From Dongia sedimenti (GTDB taxonomy: Bacteria > Pseudomonadota > Alphaproteobacteria > Dongiales > Dongiaceae): 64,000 nucleotides of DNA. The notes under the pieces are model-generated. The model was given only the letters and a program-made list of their open reading frames with translations, was not told the DNA's origin and made no database searches. Positions 38,951 to 47,171 of the stretch are shown here, in pieces. The position numbers and the translations under genes were made by a program. The stretch is taken from assembly GCA_030715195.1 (NCBI GenBank), contig JAUYVI010000001.1, positions 620,001 through 684,000 on the forward strand, read 5' to 3'. Position 1 is the stretch's first letter. Every line of letters begins with the position of its first letter.

Positions 38951-39013
38951 TCGAGTTTCCGCTGGTTATCTGGATCGAGCGCCTGCTCAAAGGCGCCGGC
39001 GCGCGGTAGGCGC

Positions 39014-39190
39014 CGGACAGATGAAGACGAGTACGTTCGCGACGGCGCGCACACGAATGCTATTGAAGGCTTCTCAGCATCTTCAAGCGAGACATGACTG
39101 GCGTGTACCAGCATTGCAGCGAGAAGCACTTGCAGCGCTACTTGAACGAATTCGATTTCCGCTACAACCACCGACCGACCATCTTAGTCT
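39014..39190 (+). pseudogene. C-terminal remnant of ISXO2/IS1595-type transposase
   Basis: Reading DEYVRDGAHTNAIEGF in one frame and SIFKRDMTGVYQHCSEKH then LQRYLNEFDFRYNHR in another reconstructs the well-known tail of ISXO2-like DDE transposases. A single base is missing near 39072, shifting the frame, and both the N-terminal part and the last residues are absent. A stop follows at about 39190. No terminal inverted repeats could be recognised. It marks the left edge of the accessory segment. Confidence 0.8.
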
Positions 39191-39384
39191 AATAACGCGC
39201 GGTTTGTCCGCACTTAGCATCGCCTCCTCTCTGGTAGCACAGAACGGGAGCGACCCGCATAAAACCGGTAGCAAATCAACGGCTTGGGAGCGTCCCGCAC
39301 TTCAAGCCGTGCCGCCGGTATGCGGACTCATAAGCCTGCCCCCGGGATTTGTCTAGGTGTGTATGTTTTTTTGTATGTGCTTTA

Positions 39385-39413
39385 TGGACTCTCGTCCAAG
39401 GCGCACCTATATT
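39385..39413 (+). promoter_or_regulatory. candidate promoter of the two-gene cassette
   Basis: TGGACT (39385-39390), a 17-base spacer and TATATT (39408-39413) lie about 60 bases before the ATG at 39473, inside an AT-rich patch that contrasts with the surrounding GC-rich DNA. The gap 38951-39472 holds otherwise only the transposase remnant. Confidence 0.45.
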
Positions 39414-39472
39414 CATGACTTGGGCGCCCCATTGTGGGGTGATAGTCGCCCTTTCGTGAGACAGGATATCCG

Positions 39473-40342
39473 ATGACAGCCATGGGCCCCGTGGGTTCCG
39501 CACCCGTAGCAGCCGTCCCTTCCGATAAGAAGGAAAGGCTTCAATCCTCAATCCAATTCCCATACGGCGATTTGGATACAGCTGTTGAGGTTGTGACGGC
39601 CATGCACAATAGCGGCTATCGCGATTGCGCGACCGATCAACTGGCCGCTGCGCTGAATCAGCAGGTGTCGAGTGGGAACTTTCGTCAAAAAGTGGCAGCG
39701 GCGCGAATATTCGCGCTGATCGATACGGCGCCCGGGCGCATTTCTATCACCGACCTGGGCTACCGCGTCCTGGACCCGAACCAGCGTAAGAAAGCGCTGG
39801 CTGACGCTTTTTTGTCGGTTGAGTTGTACAAGCGCCTCTATGATGACTTCCGGGGGCAGATCCTCCCGCCTCGCCCGGCGGCGCTGGAAAGGCGCTTTGA
39901 AACTTATGGGGTGTCTGCGAAGCAGACGGACAAGGCACGCCATGCCTTCGAGCGGTCAGCGAAACAGGCAGGGTTCTTCCCCAACGGAAATATGGACCGA
40001 CTGGTGATGCCAGGAGGCCTAGACATGCCGCCGACGCCACAGGACGCCCCAGCAGGATTGGCCGTCTCCGCACGGTTTGCCGGTGGCGGCCCTTCTTTCG
40101 CTGGCGGTGCCCAGCCCTATGGGGGCGGGGGTGGCGGAAGCGGCGGGGGTGACTTCCCGGACCTCGACCCCCTAATCGTCGCCCTCCTTCGGAAGCTCCC
40201 CAAAACTGCGACCTGGCCGCTGCCGGAGCGAGCGAAATGGCTGCGGGCCCTCGCGATCAACCTGTCCTTTGTTTATGAAGCCGACAGCGATGACGATGGG
40301 GAAATTCTGGTCGCGCTCCATCCCGGCACGCCCGCCGCGTGA
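39473..40342 (+). CDS. DUF5343-like winged-helix protein, first gene of accessory cassette
   Basis: 289 residues. N-terminal domain (about 22-170): FPYGDLDTAVEVVTAM, ARIFALIDTAPGRISITDLGYRVLDP, AFLSVELYKRLYDDFRG, a layout like DUF5343 winged-helix proteins. A Gly-rich linker (about 205-226) leads to a C-terminal helix pair KTATWPLPERAKWLRALAINLSFVY. ATG at 39473 with AGGATAT upstream. The stop overlaps the next gene's GTG start (GTGA). Function unknown; such proteins can be regulators, antitoxin-like or defence-linked. Confidence 0.6.
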   Translation: MTAMGPVGSAPVAAVPSDKKERLQSSIQFPYGDLDTAVEVVTAMHNSGYRDCATDQLAAALNQQVSSGNFRQKVAAARIFALIDTAPGRISITDLGYRVLDPNQRKKALADAFLSVELYKRLYDDFRGQILPPRPAALERRFETYGVSAKQTDKARHAFERSAKQAGFFPNGNMDRLVMPGGLDMPPTPQDAPAGLAVSARFAGGGPSFAGGAQPYGGGGGGSGGGDFPDLDPLIVALLRKLPKTATWPLPERAKWLRALAINLSFVYEADSDDDGEILVALHPGTPAA

Positions 40343-40833
40343 ACAAGCCGGAGGATCTCGTCAAGGGGGCGGACGGCGAGCGCTTCGGCGCGATCCCCGA
40401 AGACGTGGCGGCTGCAATTAATTGCATCTGCGGGCCGATTTGCCTGCCCTACGGCGTTCCAGGCCCCAGAGGCTTTGGGGAGTTGCACGTCGAAAGCAAC
40501 CCCTCCCGGATGCATCTGATCCAGTCGTTTGGATTCAAGCGATTTGCCGGTTTCGCGCATTTCATCGCTTCCGGCTACGATTGGGTCGGTGAAGGCGACC
40601 GCGGGTGCCTGATGCTGGTCCGACAGAAGGACGCGTATGATATGACGCTGATCATCCGGCCCGCGCCGGATCTGGTGCGGTGGAATATCACCACCGGTTA
40701 CCCGAAGCGGGTCCAGGACCGAAAGAAGCTGCTATGGGAGAGATTGCAAGAGGGGAGGAGCGAACCCTCGCCGGACGTGGTCAACCGCCCCCGCCTTGAG
40801 ACCTTGACGCTGCATAAGAAAACCAAGTCTTGA
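40339..40833 (+). CDS. possible BECR-fold nuclease-like protein, second gene of cassette
   Basis: 164 residues, starting at GTG 40339 inside the preceding stop. The core GFGELHVESNPSRMHLI ... FAHFIASGYDWVGEGDRGCLMLVRQ ... MTLIIRPAPDLVRWNITTGYP has the order of helix and strands, the early His/Arg and the late W-x-I-T-T-G-Y-P seen in BECR-type ribonuclease toxins (phage-Barnase-EndoU-Colicin/RelE-like). This is a pattern impression only. Coupled expression with the upstream gene suggests they work as a pair. Confidence 0.5.
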   Translation: MNKPEDLVKGADGERFGAIPEDVAAAINCICGPICLPYGVPGPRGFGELHVESNPSRMHLIQSFGFKRFAGFAHFIASGYDWVGEGDRGCLMLVRQKDAYDMTLIIRPAPDLVRWNITTGYPKRVQDRKKLLWERLQEGRSEPSPDVVNRPRLETLTLHKKTKS

Positions 40834-41387
40834 CCAGCAGCCGGTCCTAACGCTTCGGCACTTGCAGTGGAAATATGGCTGCAGAAGCTTAATTCTCAAT
40901 GAAAATCGCCGCATTAGCGGACTCACTACGCCCAGCAACAAGTTGTTGGGATCACGTGATACCGGGTTACACGTGTGACCACGATCCATACTTCTCATTA
41001 ATCCGGAATTTTCACTCAGTAAAACCCGGATTTTATGCTGCGGTCTACACGTGTGGAAAACTGGCCGGCTGCGGCGCAGCAATCCAGATGCTTGCCTCCA
41101 GGGGATCGCCCCGATTCTCTTGCGCTGGAACAAAAATAGAACTATAATTCTCTCGCAGTGGCTGTAACGCGCCACCTGCGACCGTGCCGCGCCGGGCTCT
41201 GATTTTCCGATAACGCGGTGCCTTCCCCATTACGCCTGCGACCTCGCCGTGCCGGGCTTTGAATCCGATAACGCGGCGCCGTCCCTGTTCAGAAATTTCG
41301 ACAGCGCGCCATGCCGCGCGCGTCACGCGTTCGAGACGCTTCAGACTGCGCCCAACCTTTACCCAACCTTTACAGGATGGAACTTCG
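40834..41387. other. non-coding stretch with palindromes and an imperfect direct repeat
   Basis: 554 bases without a credible gene. It contains three CACGTG palindromes (TCACGTGA near 40953, TTACACGTGTGAC near 40966, TACACGTGTGG near 41044) and a hairpin at 41000-41032 (AATCCGG...CCGGATT with inner ATTTT/AAAA) followed by T residues, possibly the terminator of the upstream cassette. Two imperfect 46-48 bp direct repeats lie at 41175-41222 and 41235-41280. Base composition is less GC-rich until about 41160. Confidence 0.6.
41175..41280. repeat. imperfect direct repeat pair
   Basis: CCTGCGACCGTGCCGCGCCG... (41175-41222) and CCTGCGACCTCGCCGTGCCG... (41235-41280) share most positions including GGGCT, CCGATAACGCGG and a closing GCC, with a 12-base gap. 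They lie 108 bases upstream of the DUF2280 gene. Confidence 0.7.
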
Positions 41388-42164
41388 ATGACGACCCTCA
41401 CCGACGAGATCAAGATATTCATCGTCAAAGGCTTAGCCTGCTACGACACCCCCACCCAAGTGGCCGAGGCCGTCAAGGCGACGTTCGGCGTCGAGGTCAG
41501 CCGCCAGCAGGTCTATGTCTACGACCCGGGCTGTTCGCAACCCCCGGCGCAGCGCTGGCGGGACCTGTACGCGGCGACGCGCCAGGCACTGCTGCGCGAG
41601 CTGGCCGAGGTCGGCATTGCGCACCGGGCGGTCCGCCTCCGCAGGTTGGATCGCTTGGAAAGCCGCTCCGAACGCAACAACGTCACGACCGCGCTCAAAT
41701 GCATCGAGATGGCGGCCAAGGAATGCGGCGGCATGTACGAGAGCCGCAAGCCCATCGTCCTGCAGCAACCCATCATGCCGCAGCCGCCGGCGCCACAGCC
41801 GGCACCTCTGCAGCCCGTCGTGCCGGTTCCCGCAATGCCGGAAGTCGAGGTGCCGCAGCCGCGCGCGGCCCGGGCCCCGAAGCAACAGCCGCCAGCGCCC
41901 CAGCCCGTCGCGCGCCAGCCCGTTACGGCGCTGCCTTCCGGGCCGGAACGCGCCGCGCCTCAGCCGCTCTCGGTGCAAGCCCCAACGCCGCCGAGCGCGC
42001 AGCCGCTCAACCGGGCGGAACGCTATCTCGCCTATGTTCGCGACCGGCATGAACGCGACCGATGGGTGGCCGCTCAGGCGCGCCTGGGCCGTGACTCGGA
42101 TGGCCGGGTTATGCCCGCCTATGAGAACCTCAATGGCGCGCCACCGCCGGGCTCCGTCGGCTAA
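41388..42164 (+). CDS. DUF2280 phage protein with Pro/Gln-rich tail
   Basis: 258 residues. The first about 115 residues match DUF2280, a prophage (terminase-region) family: LTDEIKIFIVKGLACYDTPTQVAEAVKATFGVEVSRQQVYVYDP, then RWRDLYAATRQALLRELAEVGIAHRAVRLRRLDRL and AKECGGMYE. Residues about 125-215 are Pro/Gln/Ala-rich low complexity, and the end (about 220-258) is a small charged region. No other phage gene is adjacent, so it looks like a domesticated or stranded remnant. Its TAA overlaps the stop of the convergent gene. Confidence 0.8.
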   Translation: MTTLTDEIKIFIVKGLACYDTPTQVAEAVKATFGVEVSRQQVYVYDPGCSQPPAQRWRDLYAATRQALLRELAEVGIAHRAVRLRRLDRLESRSERNNVTTALKCIEMAAKECGGMYESRKPIVLQQPIMPQPPAPQPAPLQPVVPVPAMPEVEVPQPRAARAPKQQPPAPQPVARQPVTALPSGPERAAPQPLSVQAPTPPSAQPLNRAERYLAYVRDRHERDRWVAAQARLGRDSDGRVMPAYENLNGAPPPGSVG

Positions 42165-42883
42165 TAGCTCTCGGCGTGCTCGGTCAGGAGCGCGTCGAGG
42201 CGGCGGCCTTCGCTGAAGAGCTTGAGATGCTCCGGCCAATCCACCCCGGCCTTCAGCAGCGGATCCGGCACGGCCGCGCCGATCACCTGGGCGATCGGAA
42301 TGACTCCGGCCCAGCAGTCGAGCGCGTAGTCGGGCTCGTCGTCCTTGGGCGGGCCGGTGCGGATCTTGGCCGAGGCTTCCTCGATCTCCATGGCGAGCAG
42401 TGTGGTGGCTTTCAGCTCCTGGGGCTCGATGCCGCGCATGGTCGCGTTGCGGCCGGGATAGATCCGGTCGATGAAGCGGTTGAGTTCACGCTCCTTCTCG
42501 GCGACGTCCTCGACCTTGCGTGCCTGGCCGAAGGCCATGACCGAGCGGTAGTTGATCGAGTGGTGAAAGCCGGACCGCGCCAGCACCAGCCCGTCCAGAT
42601 GGGTGACCGTGACGCAGACCGGAATGCCGGCCGATTGCGTGCGCAGCATGCGGCTGGCCGACGAGCCGTGCCAGTAGAGGGTGTCACCGTCGCGCCAATA
42701 GGCGGTCGGCGTCACATAGGGTTGGCCCCCGTTGGATTCATCGGGGATCACGTAGGCGATATGGGCGATCATCCCGGCGTCGAGGATCGCGTGCACGGTC
42801 TCGCGGTCGTACTTGCCGCGCTCATGCAGGCGCTTGACCCGCGATCGGTCGGTGGGGCTATAGGCGTTGACGCCGGTATCCAT
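42161..42883 (-). CDS. pyridoxamine 5'-phosphate oxidase-like flavin protein
   Basis: 240 residues. VKRLHERGKYDRETVHAILDAGMIAHIAYV, TPTAYWRDGDTLYWHGSSASRMLR and SVMAFGQARKVED fit the PNPOx-like split-barrel FMN-binding family (Pyrid_ox_2 type). The usual role is flavin-dependent reduction or a regulator-associated detoxification enzyme. ATG at 42883. It is divergent from the MocR regulator, whose likely operator lies between them. Confidence 0.8.
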   Translation of the reverse strand: MDTGVNAYSPTDRSRVKRLHERGKYDRETVHAILDAGMIAHIAYVIPDESNGGQPYVTPTAYWRDGDTLYWHGSSASRMLRTQSAGIPVCVTVTHLDGLVLARSGFHHSINYRSVMAFGQARKVEDVAEKERELNRFIDRIYPGRNATMRGIEPQELKATTLLAMEIEEASAKIRTGPPKDDEPDYALDCWAGVIPIAQVIGAAVPDPLLKAGVDWPEHLKLFSEGRRLDALLTEHAESY

Positions 42884-42919
42884 GGCTTGCTCCTTGGTTT
42901 CGACGCCAGTATCGGGCTT

Positions 42920-42968
42920 GAGTGGTTCTATAGAAAGCGCCACTATCGCCGAAGTCATGGAACCACTT
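42920..42968. promoter_or_regulatory. candidate MocR operator between divergent genes
   Basis: AGTGGTTC (42921-42928) is inverted as GAACCACT (42960-42967), and an inner CCACT (about 42940) also pairs with the first AGTGG, with TTCTATAG between them. Repeated half-sites in a divergent MocR/target spacer are the usual PdxR/MocR arrangement. The distal half-site overlaps the first possible MocR ATG (42957). Confidence 0.55.
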
Positions 42969-42980
42969 TGGAGTGCGCCG

Positions 42981-44474
42981 ATGGCGCGCCGCCGCGGCAA
43001 GGGGAGCCTGGTTTCGCTCGCCATCCGTCCGACCGGAGAAGGACCGCTGTCGCGCCAGCTCTATGCGGCGATGCGCGCGGCGATTCTGGAGGGGCGGCTC
43101 GGCGCCGGCGACCGCATGCCGGCCAGCCGCGTGCTGGCGGCCGATCTCGGCGTCTCCCGCAACACCGCGCTGGCCGCGGTCGATCAACTGGTGAGCGAGG
43201 GCTATCTCGAAACCCGCCGCGGTTCCGGCTGCTATGTGGCCCGCGACCTGCCCGATGCCCGGCCGACCCCGGTTGCGGCGCGCGGCCTGCCCGCTGCCGC
43301 CGCCGTGGTGCGGCTGTCGCGGCGGGGACGGGGTCTTGCGGCGACGCCGCGCTCGGCCGCCGCGGCGCGCGGGCGCTGGTATCCGTGCTTCGCGCCGGGC
43401 GTCCCGGACAGCAGCGATTTTCCCTTCGCGCTCTGGGCCCGGTTGCTGGCGCGGAGCTGGCGGCACCCGGCGGGGGACCTGGTGCAGGGCGGCGATCCGG
43501 CCGGGCATCCGGACTTGCGCAAGGCGGTGGCCGACTATCTGCGGCAGGCGCGCGGCGTGCGCTGCGCGGCCGAGCACATCCTGATCCTCTCCGGCATCCG
43601 CCAGGCGGTGGATCTCACCTGCCGCCTGCTGCTCGATCCGGGCGATGCGGTCTGGCTGGAGAATCCCTGCCATGCCGGCGTGCGTGCGGCGATCGCGGCG
43701 GCGGCGGTGAAGATCGCGGACGTGCCGGTCGATGCCGACGGCATCGTGGTCGCGCGCGGCATCGCCAAGGCGCCGAAGGCCCGGCTCGCCTGCGTGGCGC
43801 CTTCGCATCAATATCCGTTGGGCGTGGTGCTCTCCTTGCAGCGAAGGCTGCAACTGCTGGCCTGGGCGCGGGAGGCGAAGGCCTGGATCCTGGAGGACGA
43901 CTACGACAGCGAGTTCCGCTACGAGGGACGGCCGCTGGCGACGCTGCAGAGCCTGGACAGCGAGGGGCGGGTGATCTATGTGGGCTCGCTCTCGAAGGTG
44001 CTGTTTCCTTCGCTCCGGATCGCCTACCTGGTGGCGCCGCCGGCTTTGGTCGATGCCTTCCGGCGCGCCCGGGCGGCGATCGACGAATATCCGCCGATGA
44101 CGCCGCAGCCGGCCCTCGCGGCCTTCTTCGCCGAAGGCCATCTCGCCGCCCATGTGCGGCGCCAGCGCAAGCGCTATGCGGATCGCCAGGCGCGGCTGCT
44201 GGCGCTGGCCGCGCGGCATTTGGCGGGCAAGCTGGAACTCGCGGCGGATCCCGCCGGTTTGCATCTGGTGGCGCGGCCGGTCGGCGCGTTGGTGCGGCTG
44301 CCCGACACGGAGATCGAGCGGCGCCTGAATGCCGCGGGGATCGTGGCGCCGGCCCTGAGCAGCTACTATGCCGGGGGACGAACGCAATCCGGCCTGCTGC
44401 TCGGCTATGCGGCGGTGCCGGACGATCTGGTGGAACCGGCGTTGCGGCGAATGGCGGAGGTTCTCGGGACATGA
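42981..44474 (+). CDS. MocR/PdxR-family GntR regulator with aminotransferase-like domain
   Basis: About 497 residues. N-terminal GntR winged helix (LSRQLYAAMRAAILEGRLGAGDRMPASRVLAADLGVSRNT) and a C-terminal PLP-binding aminotransferase fold with EDDYDSEFRYEG and the Schiff-base Lys in YVGSLSKVLFPSLR. It binds PLP or an amino compound and probably controls the divergent PNPOx-like gene. ATG 42981 is preferred; ATG 42957 would overlap the operator. The stop overlaps the next start (ATGA). Confidence 0.88.
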   Translation: MARRRGKGSLVSLAIRPTGEGPLSRQLYAAMRAAILEGRLGAGDRMPASRVLAADLGVSRNTALAAVDQLVSEGYLETRRGSGCYVARDLPDARPTPVAARGLPAAAAVVRLSRRGRGLAATPRSAAAARGRWYPCFAPGVPDSSDFPFALWARLLARSWRHPAGDLVQGGDPAGHPDLRKAVADYLRQARGVRCAAEHILILSGIRQAVDLTCRLLLDPGDAVWLENPCHAGVRAAIAAAAVKIADVPVDADGIVVARGIAKAPKARLACVAPSHQYPLGVVLSLQRRLQLLAWAREAKAWILEDDYDSEFRYEGRPLATLQSLDSEGRVIYVGSLSKVLFPSLRIAYLVAPPALVDAFRRARAAIDEYPPMTPQPALAAFFAEGHLAAHVRRQRKRYADRQARLLALAARHLAGKLELAADPAGLHLVARPVGALVRLPDTEIERRLNAAGIVAPALSSYYAGGRTQSGLLLGYAAVPDDLVEPALRRMAEVLGT

Positions 44475-45241
44475 CGCGGCGATGGATGTCTCTCTTGCTC
44501 GGCTTGGCGCTTTCGGCCTGTGCGCACAGTGCCACCAGCGACACGGCGGCGCGGATTCCGCCCGCCCAGCCCACCGGGCCGCTGCAGAAAGTGCAATGGC
44601 GGGCGCTGGTCGCCGCCGGCGACGATTCCATCTCGGTCTTCGACAATGCGGTCGATGCGATGACCAGGATGCTCGCGGCGGACGGGATTTCGCGCATCGA
44701 CCGCTTCACCTCCGATCCGAGCTTGGTCGGGAAGAACCGGATGATCGCGACCGAAGACAGCATGGCCGCGGCCCTCGCGGCGGTGCCGCCCGGTCCGCCG
44801 AAGGCGTGCCTGGTATTCCTCACTTCGCATGGTGCGCGCGACGGATTGCTGCTGCGCGACGACCTCGATCACGATCGCAGGCTCGATCCTTCCGCCCTGG
44901 GGCGAATGCTGGACCAGGGTTGCGGCAGCGTGCCGACCGTCGCCATCGTCTCCGGCTGCTACAGCGGGATCTTCATCGGGCGGGCGACCGAGGCGCCGAA
45001 CCGCATCATTCTGACGGCGGCGCGGGACGACCGCACCTCGTTCGGCTGCAGCGCCGAGGAGCGGTTCACCTATTTCGACGACTGCCTGTTCCAGTCATGG
45101 CCCAAATCCGGGACCTTTGCCGCGCTCTATCGCGCGATTGATGCCTGCGTGCGGACGAAGGAGAACGAACTCGGCATGTCGCCGCATTCCGAACCGCAAG
45201 CGTCGTTTGGAAATCAGGTCGCCAACCTGGCGCTGCCTTGA
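44471..45241 (+). CDS. peptidase C13 (legumain-like) lipoprotein
   Basis: 256 residues. Lipobox LALSAC (Cys17) after a short signal peptide, then a caspase-like fold: LVFLTSHGARDGLLL with catalytic His120, AIVSGCYSGIFIG with catalytic Cys163, and ILTAARDDRTSFGC. These match the prokaryotic Peptidase_C13 family. It probably acts in the periplasm, anchored to a membrane. It is translationally coupled to the MocR gene, an unusual partner. Confidence 0.85.
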   Translation: MTRRWMSLLLGLALSACAHSATSDTAARIPPAQPTGPLQKVQWRALVAAGDDSISVFDNAVDAMTRMLAADGISRIDRFTSDPSLVGKNRMIATEDSMAAALAAVPPGPPKACLVFLTSHGARDGLLLRDDLDHDRRLDPSALGRMLDQGCGSVPTVAIVSGCYSGIFIGRATEAPNRIILTAARDDRTSFGCSAEERFTYFDDCLFQSWPKSGTFAALYRAIDACVRTKENELGMSPHSEPQASFGNQVANLALP

Positions 45242-45244
45242 AGT

Positions 45245-45547
45245 TTAGTGGCCGCGCTTCTTGCGGGTCTTGGCGGCCTTCTTGGCGGAAGCCTTGCGCG
45301 CCGCTTTCGGACGGGCGGCGGCGGCCTTGCCGCCGAGCTTGCCACCCTTCTTGGCCGGCGCCTTGTTGACCTTCTTGCCGCGGCCGGATCCGGATTTCTT
45401 GCCGCCGCCTTCCATCGCGTTGACGGTGGCCCAGGCGCGGCTCTCGGCTTCCTTCTTGCCGGTGCCGCGTTTCTCGTAGCCCTCTTCGATGTGCCGGGCC
45501 TGGCGCTTCTGCTTGTCCGTGTAACTCGATTTGTCGCCACGGGGCAT
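45245..45547 (-). CDS. small basic 'plasmid stabilization'-type protein
   Basis: 100 residues. The N-terminal MPRGDKSSYTDKQKRQARHIEEGYEKRGTG and AESRAWATVNAMEGGGKKSGSGRG match a widespread alphaproteobacterial small family annotated as plasmid stabilization protein. The second half is a Lys/Ala/Arg low-complexity tail, suggesting nucleic-acid binding. It converges on the C13 gene, with 3 bases between them. Confidence 0.75.
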   Translation of the reverse strand: MPRGDKSSYTDKQKRQARHIEEGYEKRGTGKKEAESRAWATVNAMEGGGKKSGSGRGKKVNKAPAKKGGKLGGKAAAARPKAARKASAKKAAKTRKKRGH

Positions 45548-45622
45548 TGTGACCCTCCTTCTGCCGTTTCGTCTCAGGAGGAAGGCCGGCGCCGGGCTGC
45601 CGTTCCCCGATTCCGCGCTGGG

Positions 45623-47026
45623 TCAGTGCCTTCCGCCGGCGCGCAGAAGGCTGACCAGGCCGCCCGCCAGCGCGAAACCGGCTCCGATCGCCAGGCCAAG
45701 GCGCGGCGCGCTCTCGGCCGCCAGCAGGCCGAACAGCACCAGCATGAGGACGCTGCCCGCCGTCTGGCCGGTCAGCCGCGCCATCCCTTGCATGGCGCCG
45801 GCGGCACCGCTGCGCGCCTTCGGCGCCGCGAGCAGCATGTTGCGGTTGTTCGGAGTCTGGAAGAAACCGAAGCCCAGACCGCCCAGCATCATGAAGGGAA
45901 CCAGCGGCAGCAGGTTGTCCTGCAGCGGCCAGAACGCCGTCAGCAGGAGGGACGCCGCGAGGCAGGCGCCGCCGACGGCGCAGAGCGTGCCGGTCGAAAA
46001 GCGGTCGGAGAGGCGCCCGGAGAGCGGGCCTGCCACGGCCACCGTCAACGGCCAGGCGGTGAGATAGAGCCCGGTCATGCCGGCGCTCTGGCCGAGCCCG
46101 TGCTGCAGATAGAAGGGCAGTGCCACCAGGCTCGCCATCTGGCCGGTGAAGCAGCAGATCGAAGCGACGACGGAGAGCCGAAACGAACGCAGGCGCAGCA
46201 GGTCGAACGGCACGATCGGATGCGCGCGGGGCAGTTCGCGGCGCACCAGGACGACCAGGCCGGCGGCCGATGCGACGAGGAGCACCGCGCCGGTCCAAGG
46301 CGCGGTCACCGCGCGATCGATGCCGAGGATGAGCGCGCCGAACACGCCGGCATTGAGGACGATGCTCAAGAGATCGACACCGCGGCCGGAACCGGGCGCC
46401 TGCGGCAGGGCACGCGCCGTCAGCAGGACCGCGACGCCGAGCGGAATGTTGATGGCGAACAGCCACGGCCAGCTCGCGACCGAGAGGATGGCGGCGCCGA
46501 TCGACGGGCCGGCGGCGGCGGTCAGGGCGATCGTGATCGCGTTCCAGCCGAGCGCCGCGCCCAGCAGGCGCATCGGATAGATGAAACGCAGCAGCCCGAC
46601 ACCGATCGCCATGACGGCGGCGCTGCCGACGCCCTGGATGAACCGTGCCGCCACCAGCCAGGGCAGGCTCGGCGCGAAGGTGCAGAGGGCCGAAGCCGCG
46701 ACGAATATGGCGATGCCAATCACGAAGACACGGCGATAGCCGAAGCTCTCTCCGGCGGCACCGGCCGGCAGCAGGAACATGACAATCGCCATCTGGTAGC
46801 TCGTCACCACCCAGACGGCTTCGCTCGGCGTGACCGCCATGGTCTCGGCGATGGTGGGCAGCGCCAGGTTGGCGATCGCGATGTCGAGCACCACGAGCAC
46901 AAAGGCGGTCAGGATCGCGACCATGGCGAGGTAGCGGCGCGGGGCGGGGAGGCCGTCCTCTTCGATCGGGGCGCTTCGGAACTGAGGCGGCTGGGCGGCG
47001 ATCGCGGCGGTGTCGTGAGGCGTCAT
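45623..47026 (-). CDS. MFS drug transporter, DHA2 (14-TM) type
   Basis: 467 residues with about 14 TM helices. FVLVVLDIAIANLALPTIAETM (motif D1), WVVTSYQMAIVMFLLPAGAAGESFGYRRVF and ARFIQGVGSAAVMA are DHA2/EmrB-QacA signatures. It is a proton-driven export pump with unknown substrate. ATG at 47026 (MTPHDTAAI). It is divergent from the LysR gene, which probably regulates it. Confidence 0.88.
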   Translation of the reverse strand: MTPHDTAAIAAQPPQFRSAPIEEDGLPAPRRYLAMVAILTAFVLVVLDIAIANLALPTIAETMAVTPSEAVWVVTSYQMAIVMFLLPAGAAGESFGYRRVFVIGIAIFVAASALCTFAPSLPWLVAARFIQGVGSAAVMAIGVGLLRFIYPMRLLGAALGWNAITIALTAAAGPSIGAAILSVASWPWLFAINIPLGVAVLLTARALPQAPGSGRGVDLLSIVLNAGVFGALILGIDRAVTAPWTGAVLLVASAAGLVVLVRRELPRAHPIVPFDLLRLRSFRLSVVASICCFTGQMASLVALPFYLQHGLGQSAGMTGLYLTAWPLTVAVAGPLSGRLSDRFSTGTLCAVGGACLAASLLLTAFWPLQDNLLPLVPFMMLGGLGFGFFQTPNNRNMLLAAPKARSGAAGAMQGMARLTGQTAGSVLMLVLFGLLAAESAPRLGLAIGAGFALAGGLVSLLRAGGRH

Positions 47027-47171
47027 GGCGTCCCGGGTTTCGATGTTGCGGTCGTTCTCAACATACGCAGCCGCGGGCACCCGGGAAGGCGCGGGCGGCG
47101 CAGCTCATATCTGCACCAAACGCCAGTCCACGCCCATGGCGACCGGCGTTGCGCGCATGGTACTCTGGGCC

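Noticed and set aside
42176..44470. Long reading frame running through PNPOx and MocR into the C13 lipoprotein gene
   Set aside because: The upstream part is an antisense or shifted frame; the lipoprotein begins at ATG 44471 with its own signal peptide.
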